IMG/VR virus record: IMGVR_UViG_3300042400_000624
Coordinates: 1 to 21,822 of that record
Length of the DNA: 21,822 nt
Strand: one strand, 5' to 3'
Origin: a virus
The position numbers and the translations under genes were made by a program. This document shows positions 1 through 5,268 of this stretch, piece by piece (within the stretch, counting starts at the first letter, position 1; each line of letters opens with the position of its first letter). The notes below the pieces were generated by a model. It was given only the letters and a program-made list of their open reading frames with translations. It had not been told where the DNA came from and ran no database searches.

Positions 1-1
1 T

Positions 2-154
2 GAAGATAAATTTGCTGTAAATGTTGAGGCAAATATCCGAAAATTGGGTTATTCTGTTCAAGTCATTGGTTGTGGTAATCACTGGACACCATTTAATGGT
101 CGTGCTCCGATTCAACGTCAGAGTCACTTCTGGGTAGAAGCGAAAATATTTTAA
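2..154 (+). CDS. 3' end of a gene of unknown function (5'-truncated)
   Basis: An open frame runs from the window edge to a TAA at 152-154, giving the last 50 residues of a protein. The tail contains GCGNHWTPFNGRAPIQRQ and ends WVEAKIF. I do not recognise a family. Stop placement just before the first cassette promoter matches the neighbouring gene-promoter-gene pattern, which supports it being coding. Confidence 0.6.
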   Translation, partial: EDKFAVNVEANIRKLGYSVQVIGCGNHWTPFNGRAPIQRQSHFWVEAKIF

Positions 155-174
155 TAAAGTTCTACCGAAAGTGC

Positions 175-203
175 TTGATTCCTTTCAACAGTTTTGGTAT
201 AAT
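175..203 (+). promoter_or_regulatory. Class I cassette promoter P1
   Basis: TTGATT (175-180), 17-nt spacer, TATAAT (198-203), preceded by AAAGTGC and followed by the conserved AACTTATACTTAAT. The transcript then carries a GAGAGAGAG ribosome-binding site (223-231) five bases before the ATG at 236. Confidence 0.85.
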
Positions 204-235
204 AACTTATACTTAATAAAAAGAGAGAGAGAAAA

Positions 236-466
236 ATGAATCCATTTAAATTAGACGAATATCAATTACAACTCCTGATTGATGAATCAGAGGGAATATT
301 AATCGGTATTGAAGAAGCCAAATTATTTAAACGAAAGACCGAAAATTATGCTGCTGTTTATTCTGTAGTCTGGAGAGACGATGGATCATATCCTGATGAA
401 GAAAGTTTGAAAGGACAAGTTTTTATTACTTACAAACCGAATGGCGATTTAATCGCAAAAATATAA
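236..466 (+). CDS. Small phage protein, unknown function (76 aa)
   Basis: Single-gene cassette behind promoter P1. The ATG at 236 follows a GAGAGAGAG ribosome-binding site. The protein is mixed acidic/basic with an N-terminal stretch likely helical and a C-terminal half likely beta (VYSVVWRDDG, GQVFITYKPNG). No signal peptide, membrane segment or known motif is visible. The stop lies ten bases before the -35 box of the next cassette. Confidence 0.75.
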   Translation: MNPFKLDEYQLQLLIDESEGILIGIEEAKLFKRKTENYAAVYSVVWRDDGSYPDEESLKGQVFITYKPNGDLIAKI

Positions 467-475
467 TAGAAGTGC

Positions 476-504
476 TTGACTCAAGGATGGGTCTCTGTTA
501 TAAT
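476..504 (+). promoter_or_regulatory. Class I cassette promoter P2
   Basis: TTGACT (476-481), 17-nt spacer, TATAAT (499-504), then AACTTATACTTAATT and a GAGAGA site (525-530) before the ATG at 538. Confidence 0.85.
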
Positions 505-537
505 AACTTATACTTAATTGAAACGAGAGAAACGAAA

Positions 538-735
538 ATGACTAAAACTGAAAAACGTGAACAACTGTTAAATGATACTTTGGCATTTGTATTGGCTGGC
601 GGTGAAATAACTTCTGTCAAACCCAAAAAAATAACCATCAAAACTCCTTGCCGTGGCAAAACTGCCAATTCCTTTATAACTGGTGGAAGTTGTCCGACTT
701 CTAAAATCAGTTCTCTTTACCATTCAACTTTCTAA
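538..735 (+). CDS. Small basic phage protein, unknown function (65 aa)
   Basis: The frame is open from 472, but the first 22 codons are the promoter and leader, so the ATG at 538 after GAGAGA is the start. The N-terminus (MTKTEKREQLLNDTLAFVLAGG) is probably helical and the middle is lysine-rich (VKPKKITIKTPCRGK). No family recognised. It is followed by a structured non-coding stretch with tRNA-like elements. Confidence 0.65.
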   Translation: MTKTEKREQLLNDTLAFVLAGGEITSVKPKKITIKTPCRGKTANSFITGGSCPTSKISSLYHSTF

Positions 736-744
736 CAAGACTTT

Positions 745-779
745 ATCCTTCTTTGCAAAAAAGTAGACAAGGATGTCTA
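745..779 (+). other. Competing hairpins upstream of the tRNA-like element
   Basis: TAGAC (764-768) can pair with GTCTA (775-779) around a 6-nt loop. Alternatively ATCCTT (745-750) can pair with AAGGAT (769-774). These two folds exclude each other. They fill the gap between the 538 gene and the tRNA-like element. Function unknown. Confidence 0.3.
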
Positions 780-783
780 ATTT

Positions 784-919
784 ATTCTTATCGTCTAGTT
801 GGTTAGGACACTCGAGTTGAGAAACGTGGAGTTCAACTCCCACTGTAGAAATATGTACATCGTCTAGTCGGTCAGGACACTCTAAACTGAGAAACATAGG
901 TTCAAATCCTATTAAGAAT
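784..919 (+). ncRNA. Tandem degenerate tRNA-like element
   Basis: Two units resembling tRNA-Glu sit 69 nt apart. Each has TCGTCTAG..GG(T/C)..AGGAC (D-arm, from 791 and 860) and a T-arm. Unit 2 has a perfect T-stem and 7-nt loop (ATAGG TTCAAAT CCTAT, 896-912). Unit 1's T-stem (826-843) pairs only with a bulged A830. Both have only 16-17 nt between D- and T-arms, so the anticodon arm is reduced to CTC/GAG with a 5-6 nt loop and cannot be a normal anticodon arm. The only perfect 7-bp acceptor stem pairs ATTCTTA before unit 1 (784-790) with TAAGAAT directly after unit 2's T-stem (913-919). So this is either a decayed duplicated tRNA or a composite tRNA mimic. It is unlikely to be a decoding tRNA. 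Confidence 0.5.
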
Positions 920-927
920 ATCATCAA

Positions 928-1134
928 ATGAGATTTAAAATGAAAATGATACAATTAACACAAGATATAAAACATACCACAAGAACTGGAAAGCCACATT
1001 TGTATTGGATAGCAGTCGATAAGATTGAGTTCATAACTGATCGACAAGAGAATAATTCAACTGTTTTTGTTAATGGACAACAATTATTTGTAACCGAATC
1101 AGCGAAAGAAATTACCGATTTAATGTTCAATTAA
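928..1134 (+). CDS. Small phage protein, unknown function (68 aa)
   Basis: Starts nine bases after the tRNA-like element. In-frame ATGs at 928, 940 and 946 are all possible. GAGA at 929-933 would serve the 940 start best. Composition is beta-rich (LYWIAVDKIEFI, STVFVNGQQLFV), ending in a short helix (ESAKEITDLMF). No recognised domain. No promoter of its own is evident, so it may be co-transcribed with the tRNA-like element from P2. Confidence 0.6.
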   Translation: MRFKMKMIQLTQDIKHTTRTGKPHLYWIAVDKIEFITDRQENNSTVFVNGQQLFVTESAKEITDLMFN

Positions 1135-1169
1135 TCGATAATGCAATTTTGTATAAGAGGATTGTATAA

Positions 1170-1364
1170 ATGAAAGTTAAAACCGCAACTTCAATCACCA
1201 CTTCAATCACCCCAGAAAAATGGTACGAGGTGATTGACCTAGAAGTTCATTATTCTTCTGGACCATTTTGTGGTTGGATTATTGACGATTTTGGACTCAA
1301 ACAATTTATCATGTTGTCTAAAAAAAGTAATTTTATAGGAGATATTTGGCAACAAAGTGCTTGA
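1170..1364 (+). CDS. Small conserved-type phage protein (64 aa)
   Basis: ATG at 1170 follows AAGAGG (1155-1161). It looks like a small beta-barrel-type protein (KWYEVIDLEVHY, CGWIIDDFGLKQFIMLSKKS). I recall similar WYEVID..WIIDD..G sequences among phage hypothetical proteins but cannot name a family. Its TGA stop (1362-1364) lies inside the -35 box of the next promoter (TTGACT, 1361-1366). Confidence 0.7.
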   Translation: MKVKTATSITTSITPEKWYEVIDLEVHYSSGPFCGWIIDDFGLKQFIMLSKKSNFIGDIWQQSA

Positions 1365-1389
1365 CTCCTCCAGATGGATTTGTTATAAT
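1361..1389 (+). promoter_or_regulatory. Class I cassette promoter P3
   Basis: TTGACT (1361-1366), 17-nt spacer, TATAAT (1384-1389), followed by AACTCATACTTAAT and GGAGAGAG (1409-1416). The -35 box overlaps the stop codon of the upstream gene. Confidence 0.85.
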
Positions 1390-1419
1390 AACTCATACTT
1401 AATAAATCGGAGAGAGAAA

Positions 1420-1623
1420 ATGGCAAGAGAAGTTAAAAAGAATTGGTTTGAGACTTTAAATTCGGCATTAGAAGCCGAGAATCTCAACGAGATGTGGCCA
1501 TTAGGACTGAACTTAGGTTATGGCGAGACCGCAAGATTTACGACCGACTGTGGTCGCTTAATCTCCGTCTATCGTGAGACTAATGGGATGTACGAAAGAC
1601 CAGTTCATTATAAAGTTAAATAA
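1420..1623 (+). CDS. Small phage protein, unknown function (67 aa)
   Basis: The frame is open upstream, but that part is promoter and leader. The ATG at 1420 after GGAGAGAGAAA is the true start. Features are MAREVKKNWFETLNSAL (helix), then ETARFTTDCGRLISVYRETNG, which looks beta-rich. Not recognised. Single-gene cassette. Confidence 0.7.
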   Translation: MAREVKKNWFETLNSALEAENLNEMWPLGLNLGYGETARFTTDCGRLISVYRETNGMYERPVHYKVK

Positions 1624-1636
1624 ATTTAGAAAGTGC

Positions 1637-1665
1637 TTGACTCAAGGATGAGTCTTTAGTATAAT
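1637..1665 (+). promoter_or_regulatory. Class I cassette promoter P4
   Basis: TTGACT (1637-1642), 17-nt spacer, TATAAT (1660-1665), AACTTATACTTAAT, then the longest GA repeat (from 1685) before the ATG at 1699. Confidence 0.85.
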
Positions 1666-1698
1666 AACTTATACTTAATAAAAAGAGAGAGAGAGAAA

Positions 1699-1989
1699 AT
1701 GATAGAATTTACACAAGGTTGGGATAATGCATTTTTCGGTGCTGAAAAATTTCAGGACGGTTCAGAGCCTTATTATTCTAATAATGATTTTGGAACCCTA
1801 ATTTTAGATAAAACTGGAATTAGTTTATACGATTTTAATTTAGAAACAGACGAAGATTTAGAATTTAGACAGGTTTTCGATTTAACTTCAGAATCAGCTA
1901 AATTTATAATAGAAGGAATAGAACTTTTAAACGACGATCAAATTGGTTTTTGGTTAGAAAATTTTAAAAATAATTCTGAATTAATTTAA
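1699..1989 (+). CDS. Small acidic phage protein, unknown function (96 aa)
   Basis: Strongly acidic, asparagine-rich protein with aromatic patches (FTQGWDNAFFGAEKF, DEDLEFRQVFDL, IGFWLENF). Its charge would suit a DNA-mimic or host-protein inhibitor, but that is only a guess. The ATG at 1699 follows GAGAGAGAGAG. Own promoter P4. Confidence 0.75.
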   Translation: MIEFTQGWDNAFFGAEKFQDGSEPYYSNNDFGTLILDKTGISLYDFNLETDEDLEFRQVFDLTSESAKFIIEGIELLNDDQIGFWLENFKNNSELI

Positions 1990-1996
1990 AAACTGC

Positions 1997-2025
1997 TTGA
2001 TTCCTAACACCAATCCAGTTATAAT
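1997..2025 (+). promoter_or_regulatory. Class I cassette promoter P5
   Basis: TTGATT (1997-2002), 17-nt spacer, TATAAT (2020-2025), AACTTATACTTAAT, then GAGAGAG (2045-2051). The upstream block reads AACTGC instead of AAGTGC. Confidence 0.85.
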
Positions 2026-2059
2026 AACTTATACTTAATAAAAAGAGAGAGAAAATAAA

Positions 2060-2311
2060 ATGTCAATATTATTAGCAGCGTTACAATCTAAACAATTTTC
2101 ATCATCAGCTTCAGTAAACGAGGATGATGTACGAACTGGGTCTGTAGTCGTAGTTCGTTCAGGCTTCGGCTCTGAATCTCCTGAAACTGTAACTGTCCTA
2201 GGATTTGAATACGACGGTAAAAATGGTCAGGCGACCATCGATTATACCGATAAATCGGGCGAAGGACGCTGGGCTTATTTAAACCAAATCCAACGTGTAA
2301 TTAGTTACTAA
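2060..2311 (+). CDS. Small phage protein with SH3-like pattern (83 aa)
   Basis: After a serine-rich N-terminus (about residues 1-22) comes a beta-rich part (VRTGSVVVVRSGFG, ETVTVLGFEYDG, GQATIDYTD, GRWAYLNQIQRVI) that looks like a small SH3/KOW-type barrel. This assignment is by pattern only. Own promoter P5 and GAGAGAG site. The stop codon sits in an AT-rich hairpin (TTACTAA 2305-2311 / TTAGTAA 2316-2322). Confidence 0.7.
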   Translation: MSILLAALQSKQFSSSASVNEDDVRTGSVVVVRSGFGSESPETVTVLGFEYDGKNGQATIDYTDKSGEGRWAYLNQIQRVISY

Positions 2312-2349
2312 TTTTTTAGTAAAGTCAAGCACTTTTTAATTTAAAAGCA

Positions 2350-2422
2350 GACTGTTCCCTCTTCGGTGTAAGCGGACAGGTCACACCGCAAATTATCCAA
2401 GATTGGTAAAAATGAGATAATT
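2350..2422 (+). ncRNA. Structured intergenic segment with possible pseudoknot
   Basis: This segment is more GC-rich than its surroundings. GACTGTTC (2350-2357) can pair with GGACAGGTC (2374-2382, one bulge). CGGTGT (2364-2369), inside that loop, can pair with ACACCG (2383-2388), giving an H-type pseudoknot if the first stem is limited to its inner five pairs. A further stem joins AATTATC (2391-2397) and GATAATT (2416-2422). I cannot match it to a known riboswitch. It may be a small RNA or the leader of the 2498 genes, although promoter P6 starts downstream of it. Confidence 0.35.
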
Positions 2423-2436
2423 AATGTTAAAAGTGC

Positions 2437-2465
2437 TTGACTCCTAACACCAGTTCTAGTATAAT
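2437..2465 (+). promoter_or_regulatory. Class I cassette promoter P6
   Basis: TTGACT (2437-2442), 17-nt spacer, TATAAT (2460-2465), AACTTATACTTAAT, then GAGAGA (2485-2490) before the ATG at 2498. Confidence 0.85.
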
Positions 2466-2497
2466 AACTTATACTTAATAAAACGAGAGAAAATAAA

Positions 2498-2647
2498 ATG
2501 ACTTTAGAAGATAAATTGGTAAAATATTCATACGAAGCTGCAACTGAGCAAGAATTACGAGAAGCGTTCGAAGATCAAATGTATTTTTATATCAGCAAAA
2601 TGACTGAGTTAGAAAAACAACAAATGTTAGAAGATTTTGAGGATTAA
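2498..2647 (+). CDS. Small acidic helical protein (49 aa)
   Basis: ATG at 2498 after GAGAGA and promoter P6. It encodes 49 residues, MTLEDKLVKYSYEAATEQEL at the start and ending QQMLEDFED. Highly acidic and probably all-helical. No known family. The next gene starts two bases after its TAA, so the two are likely translated together. Confidence 0.65.
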   Translation: MTLEDKLVKYSYEAATEQELREAFEDQMYFYISKMTELEKQQMLEDFED

Positions 2648-2649
2648 TA

Positions 2650-2832
2650 ATGAATTCAACGTTATTAGACGAAAACTTAGTTGAATCCGAAGTCGATGAT
2701 ATAGTTGGTGAATTGTATAAAGCGATTGAACAATTGAAGGAATATGGCTTATGTGAGATTTATCTAGGTCAATACCATAAATTAACAATAAATCCGCTGA
2801 AGCAAGAATTGTTAGTTGATTATGAAAATTAA
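2650..2832 (+). CDS. Small acidic protein, unknown function (60 aa)
   Basis: Begins two bases after the preceding stop and is likely translationally coupled, because no independent ribosome-binding site is obvious apart from GAGG at 2639-2642. Acidic N-terminal half (ENLVESEVDDIVGELYKAI), then a short beta/helix part. Second gene of the P6 cassette. Confidence 0.65.
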   Translation: MNSTLLDENLVESEVDDIVGELYKAIEQLKEYGLCEIYLGQYHKLTINPLKQELLVDYEN

Positions 2833-2842
2833 AAAAAAGTGC

Positions 2843-2871
2843 TTGACTTATAACACCAGTTCTGATATAAT
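2843..2871 (+). promoter_or_regulatory. Class I cassette promoter P7
   Basis: TTGACT (2843-2848), 17-nt spacer, TATAAT (2866-2871), AACTCATACTTAATT, then GAGAGA (2894-2899). Read-through from here would also transcribe the hairpin RNA at 3211-3555. Confidence 0.85.
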
Positions 2872-2905
2872 AACTCATACTTAATTGAAACAAGAGAGAA
2901 TAAAA

Positions 2906-3178
2906 ATGAATAATCACCCAAACTGGACTAGAATTGATTGTAACTCAAATGGTTGCCCACGTTATGTTTGTCACTTCTTATTGCTTAATACCAGAGAAGA
3001 AAAATATGGTTCTCGGTATTACAGTGTAGAAGAAAAATATGCCTTGGCTCTAAAGCGTTCTAGACCATTCAAAGGCAAAAAGTTCCATAATAAACAATTC
3101 GGTGGTGGGATTGTATTTGCGACTTATGACATTGATGGTTTGATTGATAGAATCGGTGATGCAGTTAGTGCTTGTTGA
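2906..3178 (+). CDS. Small basic phage protein with clustered cysteines (90 aa)
   Basis: ATG at 2906 after AAGAGAGAATAAAA. Cysteines at about 12, 17 and 22 (C-x4-C-x4-C) with a terminal Cys90, and a basic, glycine-containing centre (KRSRPFKGKKFHNKQFGGG) that could contact nucleic acid. There is no fourth nearby ligand to make a clear zinc finger. The last codons (AGTGCTTGTTGA) resemble a decayed copy of the cassette promoter's upstream block. Confidence 0.7.
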   Translation: MNNHPNWTRIDCNSNGCPRYVCHFLLLNTREEKYGSRYYSVEEKYALALKRSRPFKGKKFHNKQFGGGIVFATYDIDGLIDRIGDAVSAC

Positions 3179-3210
3179 GTATAAATGAATTGATCGTTTG
3201 TAAAGTTTTT

Positions 3211-3555
3211 GGAAGCAAGGCTGCCTCAAAATGTTGATTGAATTCAATAAGTGCTTGGTCTTGCTTCTAACTTGAATAATAAAATCATTGATCTACCAGT
3301 CATAGGTGACTCTCTCCACCGATTGATTGGGTGTGATCTGGTTTGTTATAAATCGTTTGATATACGTCCTCTCTCACGTGTATTAGGCGATTGTTGTACC
3401 CGACTCAGGATAAGTCTCTCTCCTTATCTCTGAGTCACCTATTCTTTTCCATCATCATGAACGATGATGTGGTTCATTGGATCATTGTATGTGATTCGAT
3501 TAAACTCTTTGTGTTCCTTGACTCTCTCCTCGGAGTACAAAGTGTTTGATCGAAC
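3211..3555 (+). ncRNA. Multi-hairpin RNA displaying four CUCUCUC loops
   Basis: This non-coding stretch folds into consecutive hairpins. F: 3211-3220 with 3259-3268. A: 3290-3338, inner stem GGTG/CACC, loop ACTCTCTC (3309-3316). B: 3351-3367 with 3376-3392, 17 bp including four GU, loop CCTCTCTC (3368-3375). C: 3402-3414 with 3423-3436, 13 bp and one bulge, loop TCTCTCTC (3415-3422). D: 3450-3456 with 3463-3469, loop ATGAAC. E: 3495-3517 with 3532-3554, 22 bp and one mismatch, loop containing ACTCTCTC (3521-3528). Every long hairpin (A, B, C, E) shows CTCTCTC, complementary to the GAGAGA(G) ribosome-binding sites of cassettes P1-P7. GU wobbles within the stems argue for an RNA rather than a DNA function. 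No independent promoter or terminator is certain. It may be processed from P7 read-through, and TATAAATG at 3180-3187 is a weak late-promoter-like match. Confidence 0.7.
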
Positions 3556-3596
3556 AATGAATATCCCTTATTTCTTACGAAAGTTCAACAAAGTGC

Positions 3597-3625
3597 TTGA
3601 TTTCTTCCAACAGTCTTGTTATAAT
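3597..3625 (+). promoter_or_regulatory. Class I cassette promoter P8
   Basis: TTGATT (3597-3602), 17-nt spacer, TATAAT (3620-3625), AACTCATACTTAATT. The leader differs from P1-P7: it has AAAAGGCAAACAAA before the ATG and no GAGAGA. Confidence 0.85.
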
Positions 3626-3654
3626 AACTCATACTTAATTAAAAGGCAAACAAA

Positions 3655-3873
3655 ATGAATACAGAACAATTAATCTTTATGATGGAAAGTATCGCTGGGC
3701 AAGCTCGTTCTGAGGGACAATTTTGCAAATTTGATCCTGTTCTACCATCAATAGACATAAATGGTGTGTATTATTTCCAAGAATGGCAAGCAGAGGAATT
3801 ATTAGAAACTGTTCCAGAAGGAATTTCTGTTGAAGATTATCTATTATATGTAAGTCAAAGTTGGGGTGAATAA
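3655..3873 (+). CDS. Small acidic phage protein, unknown function (72 aa)
   Basis: ATG at 3655 with AAGG nearby as ribosome-binding site. Acidic, with VYYFQEWQAEELLETVPEG and a C-terminal SVEDYLLYVSQSWGE. Not recognised. Followed one base later by the 3875 gene in the same cassette. Confidence 0.7.
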   Translation: MNTEQLIFMMESIAGQARSEGQFCKFDPVLPSIDINGVYYFQEWQAEELLETVPEGISVEDYLLYVSQSWGE

Positions 3874-3874
3874 C

Positions 3875-4021
3875 ATGAAAGTAAGTGAATTGATTGAGAA
3901 ATTAAAAGAAATGAATCAAGATGCAGAAGTTTCATTTGATGAAGGTGGTTGTTATTATGATATAGATAATGCCTCTGCTGATTATGAATATGTTGTTTTA
4001 TCTGGTAAAAAAGTTTATTAA
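3875..4021 (+). CDS. Small phage protein of the MKVSELIEKLKEM type (48 aa)
   Basis: ATG at 3875, one base after the preceding stop. 48 residues: an N-terminal helix (MKVSELIEKLKEMNQDAEV), then SFDEGGCYYDIDNASADYEY and a basic end. This N-terminal motif is common among short hypothetical phage proteins I recall, but no function is known to me. Its TAA abuts the next promoter. Confidence 0.7.
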   Translation: MKVSELIEKLKEMNQDAEVSFDEGGCYYDIDNASADYEYVVLSGKKVY

Positions 4022-4027
4022 AAGTGC

Positions 4028-4056
4028 TTGATTTCTTCCAACAGTCTTGTTATAAT
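4028..4056 (+). promoter_or_regulatory. Class I cassette promoter P9
   Basis: TTGATT (4028-4033), 17-nt spacer, TATAAT (4051-4056), CTCATACTTAATT. From AAAGTGCTTG to the leader it is nearly identical to P8, including the spacer, which suggests recent duplication. The leader has GGAG, not GAGAGA. Confidence 0.85.
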
Positions 4057-4081
4057 AACTCATACTTAATTGGAGAATAAT

Positions 4082-4378
4082 ATGTCAACTGTATGTAATT
4101 TAAAATTAACATCTAATCAAATTGCTTCTATCATTGCTCAATCAAACTTCTCTAATGAAGAATTAAAAGCAATTCAACAAACTGTTAAAGACCGTGCTGA
4201 GAAGAATAACTTAGTAACATTGGTTGATATCAATGTTGGTGATAACATTCAATATTCTGGACCACTTGGTGGTATTCGTAAAAGTAAAGTGTTTGGTGTT
4301 AGTCCAAAGTTTGTTACTGTAAAATACAATGGTGTATTGATTTCTGTTAATCGTTCAAAAATTATACAAGGAGAATAA
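4082..4378 (+). CDS. Small phage protein with beta-barrel-like C-terminus (98 aa)
   Basis: ATG at 4082 is preferred over an in-frame TTG at 4070 because GGAG (4072-4075) lies correctly before it. Residues 1-45 are probably helical (LTSNQIASIIAQSNFSNEELKA is part of this), and residues 50-98 look like an SH3/KOW-type barrel (VGDNIQYSGP, KSKVFGVS, FVTVKYNGVLISV). The domain call is by pattern only. The next ATG overlaps almost directly. Confidence 0.75.
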   Translation: MSTVCNLKLTSNQIASIIAQSNFSNEELKAIQQTVKDRAEKNNLVTLVDINVGDNIQYSGPLGGIRKSKVFGVSPKFVTVKYNGVLISVNRSKIIQGE

Positions 4379-4379
4379 T

Positions 4380-4559
4380 ATGTCAATGATCGCTTATGAA
4401 GTCTATGAAAATCAAAATTACATAGACACAGTCTACTTTACAAAAGATTGTGATGAACAATACATCAAGGATACCTTAATAAATCACGATGGATATCCTG
4501 CTAACATTGTATTGCAAGATATTGGTATCGAGGGAGAAACTGATATAAATTATTATTAA
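4380..4559 (+). CDS. Small phage protein, unknown function (59 aa)
   Basis: ATG at 4380, with AAGGAG at 4368-4373 inside the end of the previous gene. 59 acidic residues, MSMIAYEVYENQNYIDTVYF at the start. Not recognised. It ends just before promoter P10. Confidence 0.65.
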   Translation: MSMIAYEVYENQNYIDTVYFTKDCDEQYIKDTLINHDGYPANIVLQDIGIEGETDINYY

Positions 4560-4565
4560 AAGTGC

Positions 4566-4622
4566 TTGATCTTCTGGAGCTGATAAGGTATAATAACTCA
4601 TACTGAAATTCTAAAGAATTTC
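4566..4622 (+). promoter_or_regulatory. Class I promoter P10 with leader hairpin
   Basis: TTGATC (4566-4571), 17-nt spacer, TATAAT (4589-4594), AACTCATACT. Unlike the other cassettes, the leader then holds a hairpin: GAAATTC (4605-4611) and GAATTTC (4616-4622) around a TAAA loop. The hairpin sits about where transcription begins, so it may stabilise the 5' end of the six-gene mRNA or act as an operator. Confidence 0.75.
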
Positions 4623-4648
4623 TTCCTAATAAAAAAAGAGATTATTTG

Positions 4649-4954
4649 ATGATTGAACCATTAGATTTTAGCAAATACGAAGTTCCAGAATTCCCACATT
4701 TTTTCACAGAAAATCAATTGGAAGCCATAGTGGAATGGCATCAGATCAATGATTCTGTTACTAAGGAATTCAGAGCAGACCTTGAAGATTACTTGATGAA
4801 TTATTTAGCAATAGAGTTGGGTGAAGAGTCTATTCATCTCTCTAAGATTAGAAAATTGGTTGAGATAGCAATGGATTATGTGGAAGATTATGATGAGGTT
4901 GTAAACCTTGCTGTTAAGATGTTACCTTTATTACAGGCAGATAAATTATGTTAA
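4649..4954 (+). CDS. Acidic helical phage protein (101 aa)
   Basis: First gene of the P10 operon. ATG at 4649 with AAGAG upstream. Predicted all-helical and acidic (NQLEAIVEWHQIND, KEFRADLEDYLMNYLAIELGE, MDYVEDYDEVVNLAVKML). No family recognised. It overlaps the next gene by 7 nt. Confidence 0.7.
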   Translation: MIEPLDFSKYEVPEFPHFFTENQLEAIVEWHQINDSVTKEFRADLEDYLMNYLAIELGEESIHLSKIRKLVEIAMDYVEDYDEVVNLAVKMLPLLQADKLC

Positions 4955-5268
4955 AAATAGATACAATGTGTCAGTTACGGTTGGATATGGGATATGATAT
5001 TGCCTTAAAGGTAGCATCAATGGAGACCATTCAATTATCGACAAAGATAAAGAAAAAGGATATGGTGGTAGGTGCCTTTGGAGCTAAACTGATTAGGAAA
5101 TTTAATCGGGCATATTGGACTATGACACCCGAAGAATGCGAGGAAATATTAAAGATTTTGGAGACCTGCCAAGCATATGAACAAAGGCAGGATATGGATG
5201 GTCTTGGTGGTTGTGTTATGATGAGTTTATATGATACATTAAAACTTGAAGGTGTAAAGTTTAACTGA
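4948..5268 (+). CDS. Phage protein, unknown function (106 aa)
   Basis: Overlaps the previous gene by 7 nt and the next by one base, so it is translationally coupled. Probable helices plus a basic middle (IKKKDMVVGAFGAKLIRKFNRAYW) followed by MTPEECEEILKILE. The cysteines are not arranged in a known motif. Function unknown. Confidence 0.7.
   Translation: MLKIDTMCQLRLDMGYDIALKVASMETIQLSTKIKKKDMVVGAFGAKLIRKFNRAYWTMTPEECEEILKILETCQAYEQRQDMDGLGGCVMMSLYDTLKLEGVKFN

Noticed and set aside
860-919. Functional tRNA with CTG anticodon in unit 2
   Set aside because: Placing CTG in the loop leaves an unpaired anticodon stem (CTCTA against AAACA), and the unit's own 5' flank does not pair with its 3' acceptor strand.
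724-954. 76-aa minus-strand ORF across the tRNA-like element
   Set aside because: It has no ribosome-binding site, opposes the gene direction and covers a structured non-coding region. A chance frame.
2300-2328. Antisense promoter: TTGACT on the minus strand (2323-2328) with ACTAAT 17 nt away
   Set aside because: The -10 box is poor and the other conserved class I positions after it are missing. Possibly an inverted remnant only.
3249-3283. Class I promoter copy (AAGTGCTTGGTC ... ATAATAA)
   Set aside because: The -35 box is changed to TTGGTC, the spacer would be only 14 nt to the nearest -10-like box, and part of it is in stem F. At most a decayed promoter.
3251-3658. 60-aa and 64-aa ORFs in the hairpin region
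   Set aside because: They start at non-ATG codons or run through the hairpins and promoter P8, and their composition (repeated Leu/Ser/Arg from CTCTCTC) is what the RNA structure dictates. No ribosome-binding site.
171-4594. CRISPR-like array formed by repeated ~45-bp promoter sequences
   Set aside because: The repeats are irregularly spaced, separated by genes, and clearly split into -35, spacer and -10. They are promoters.
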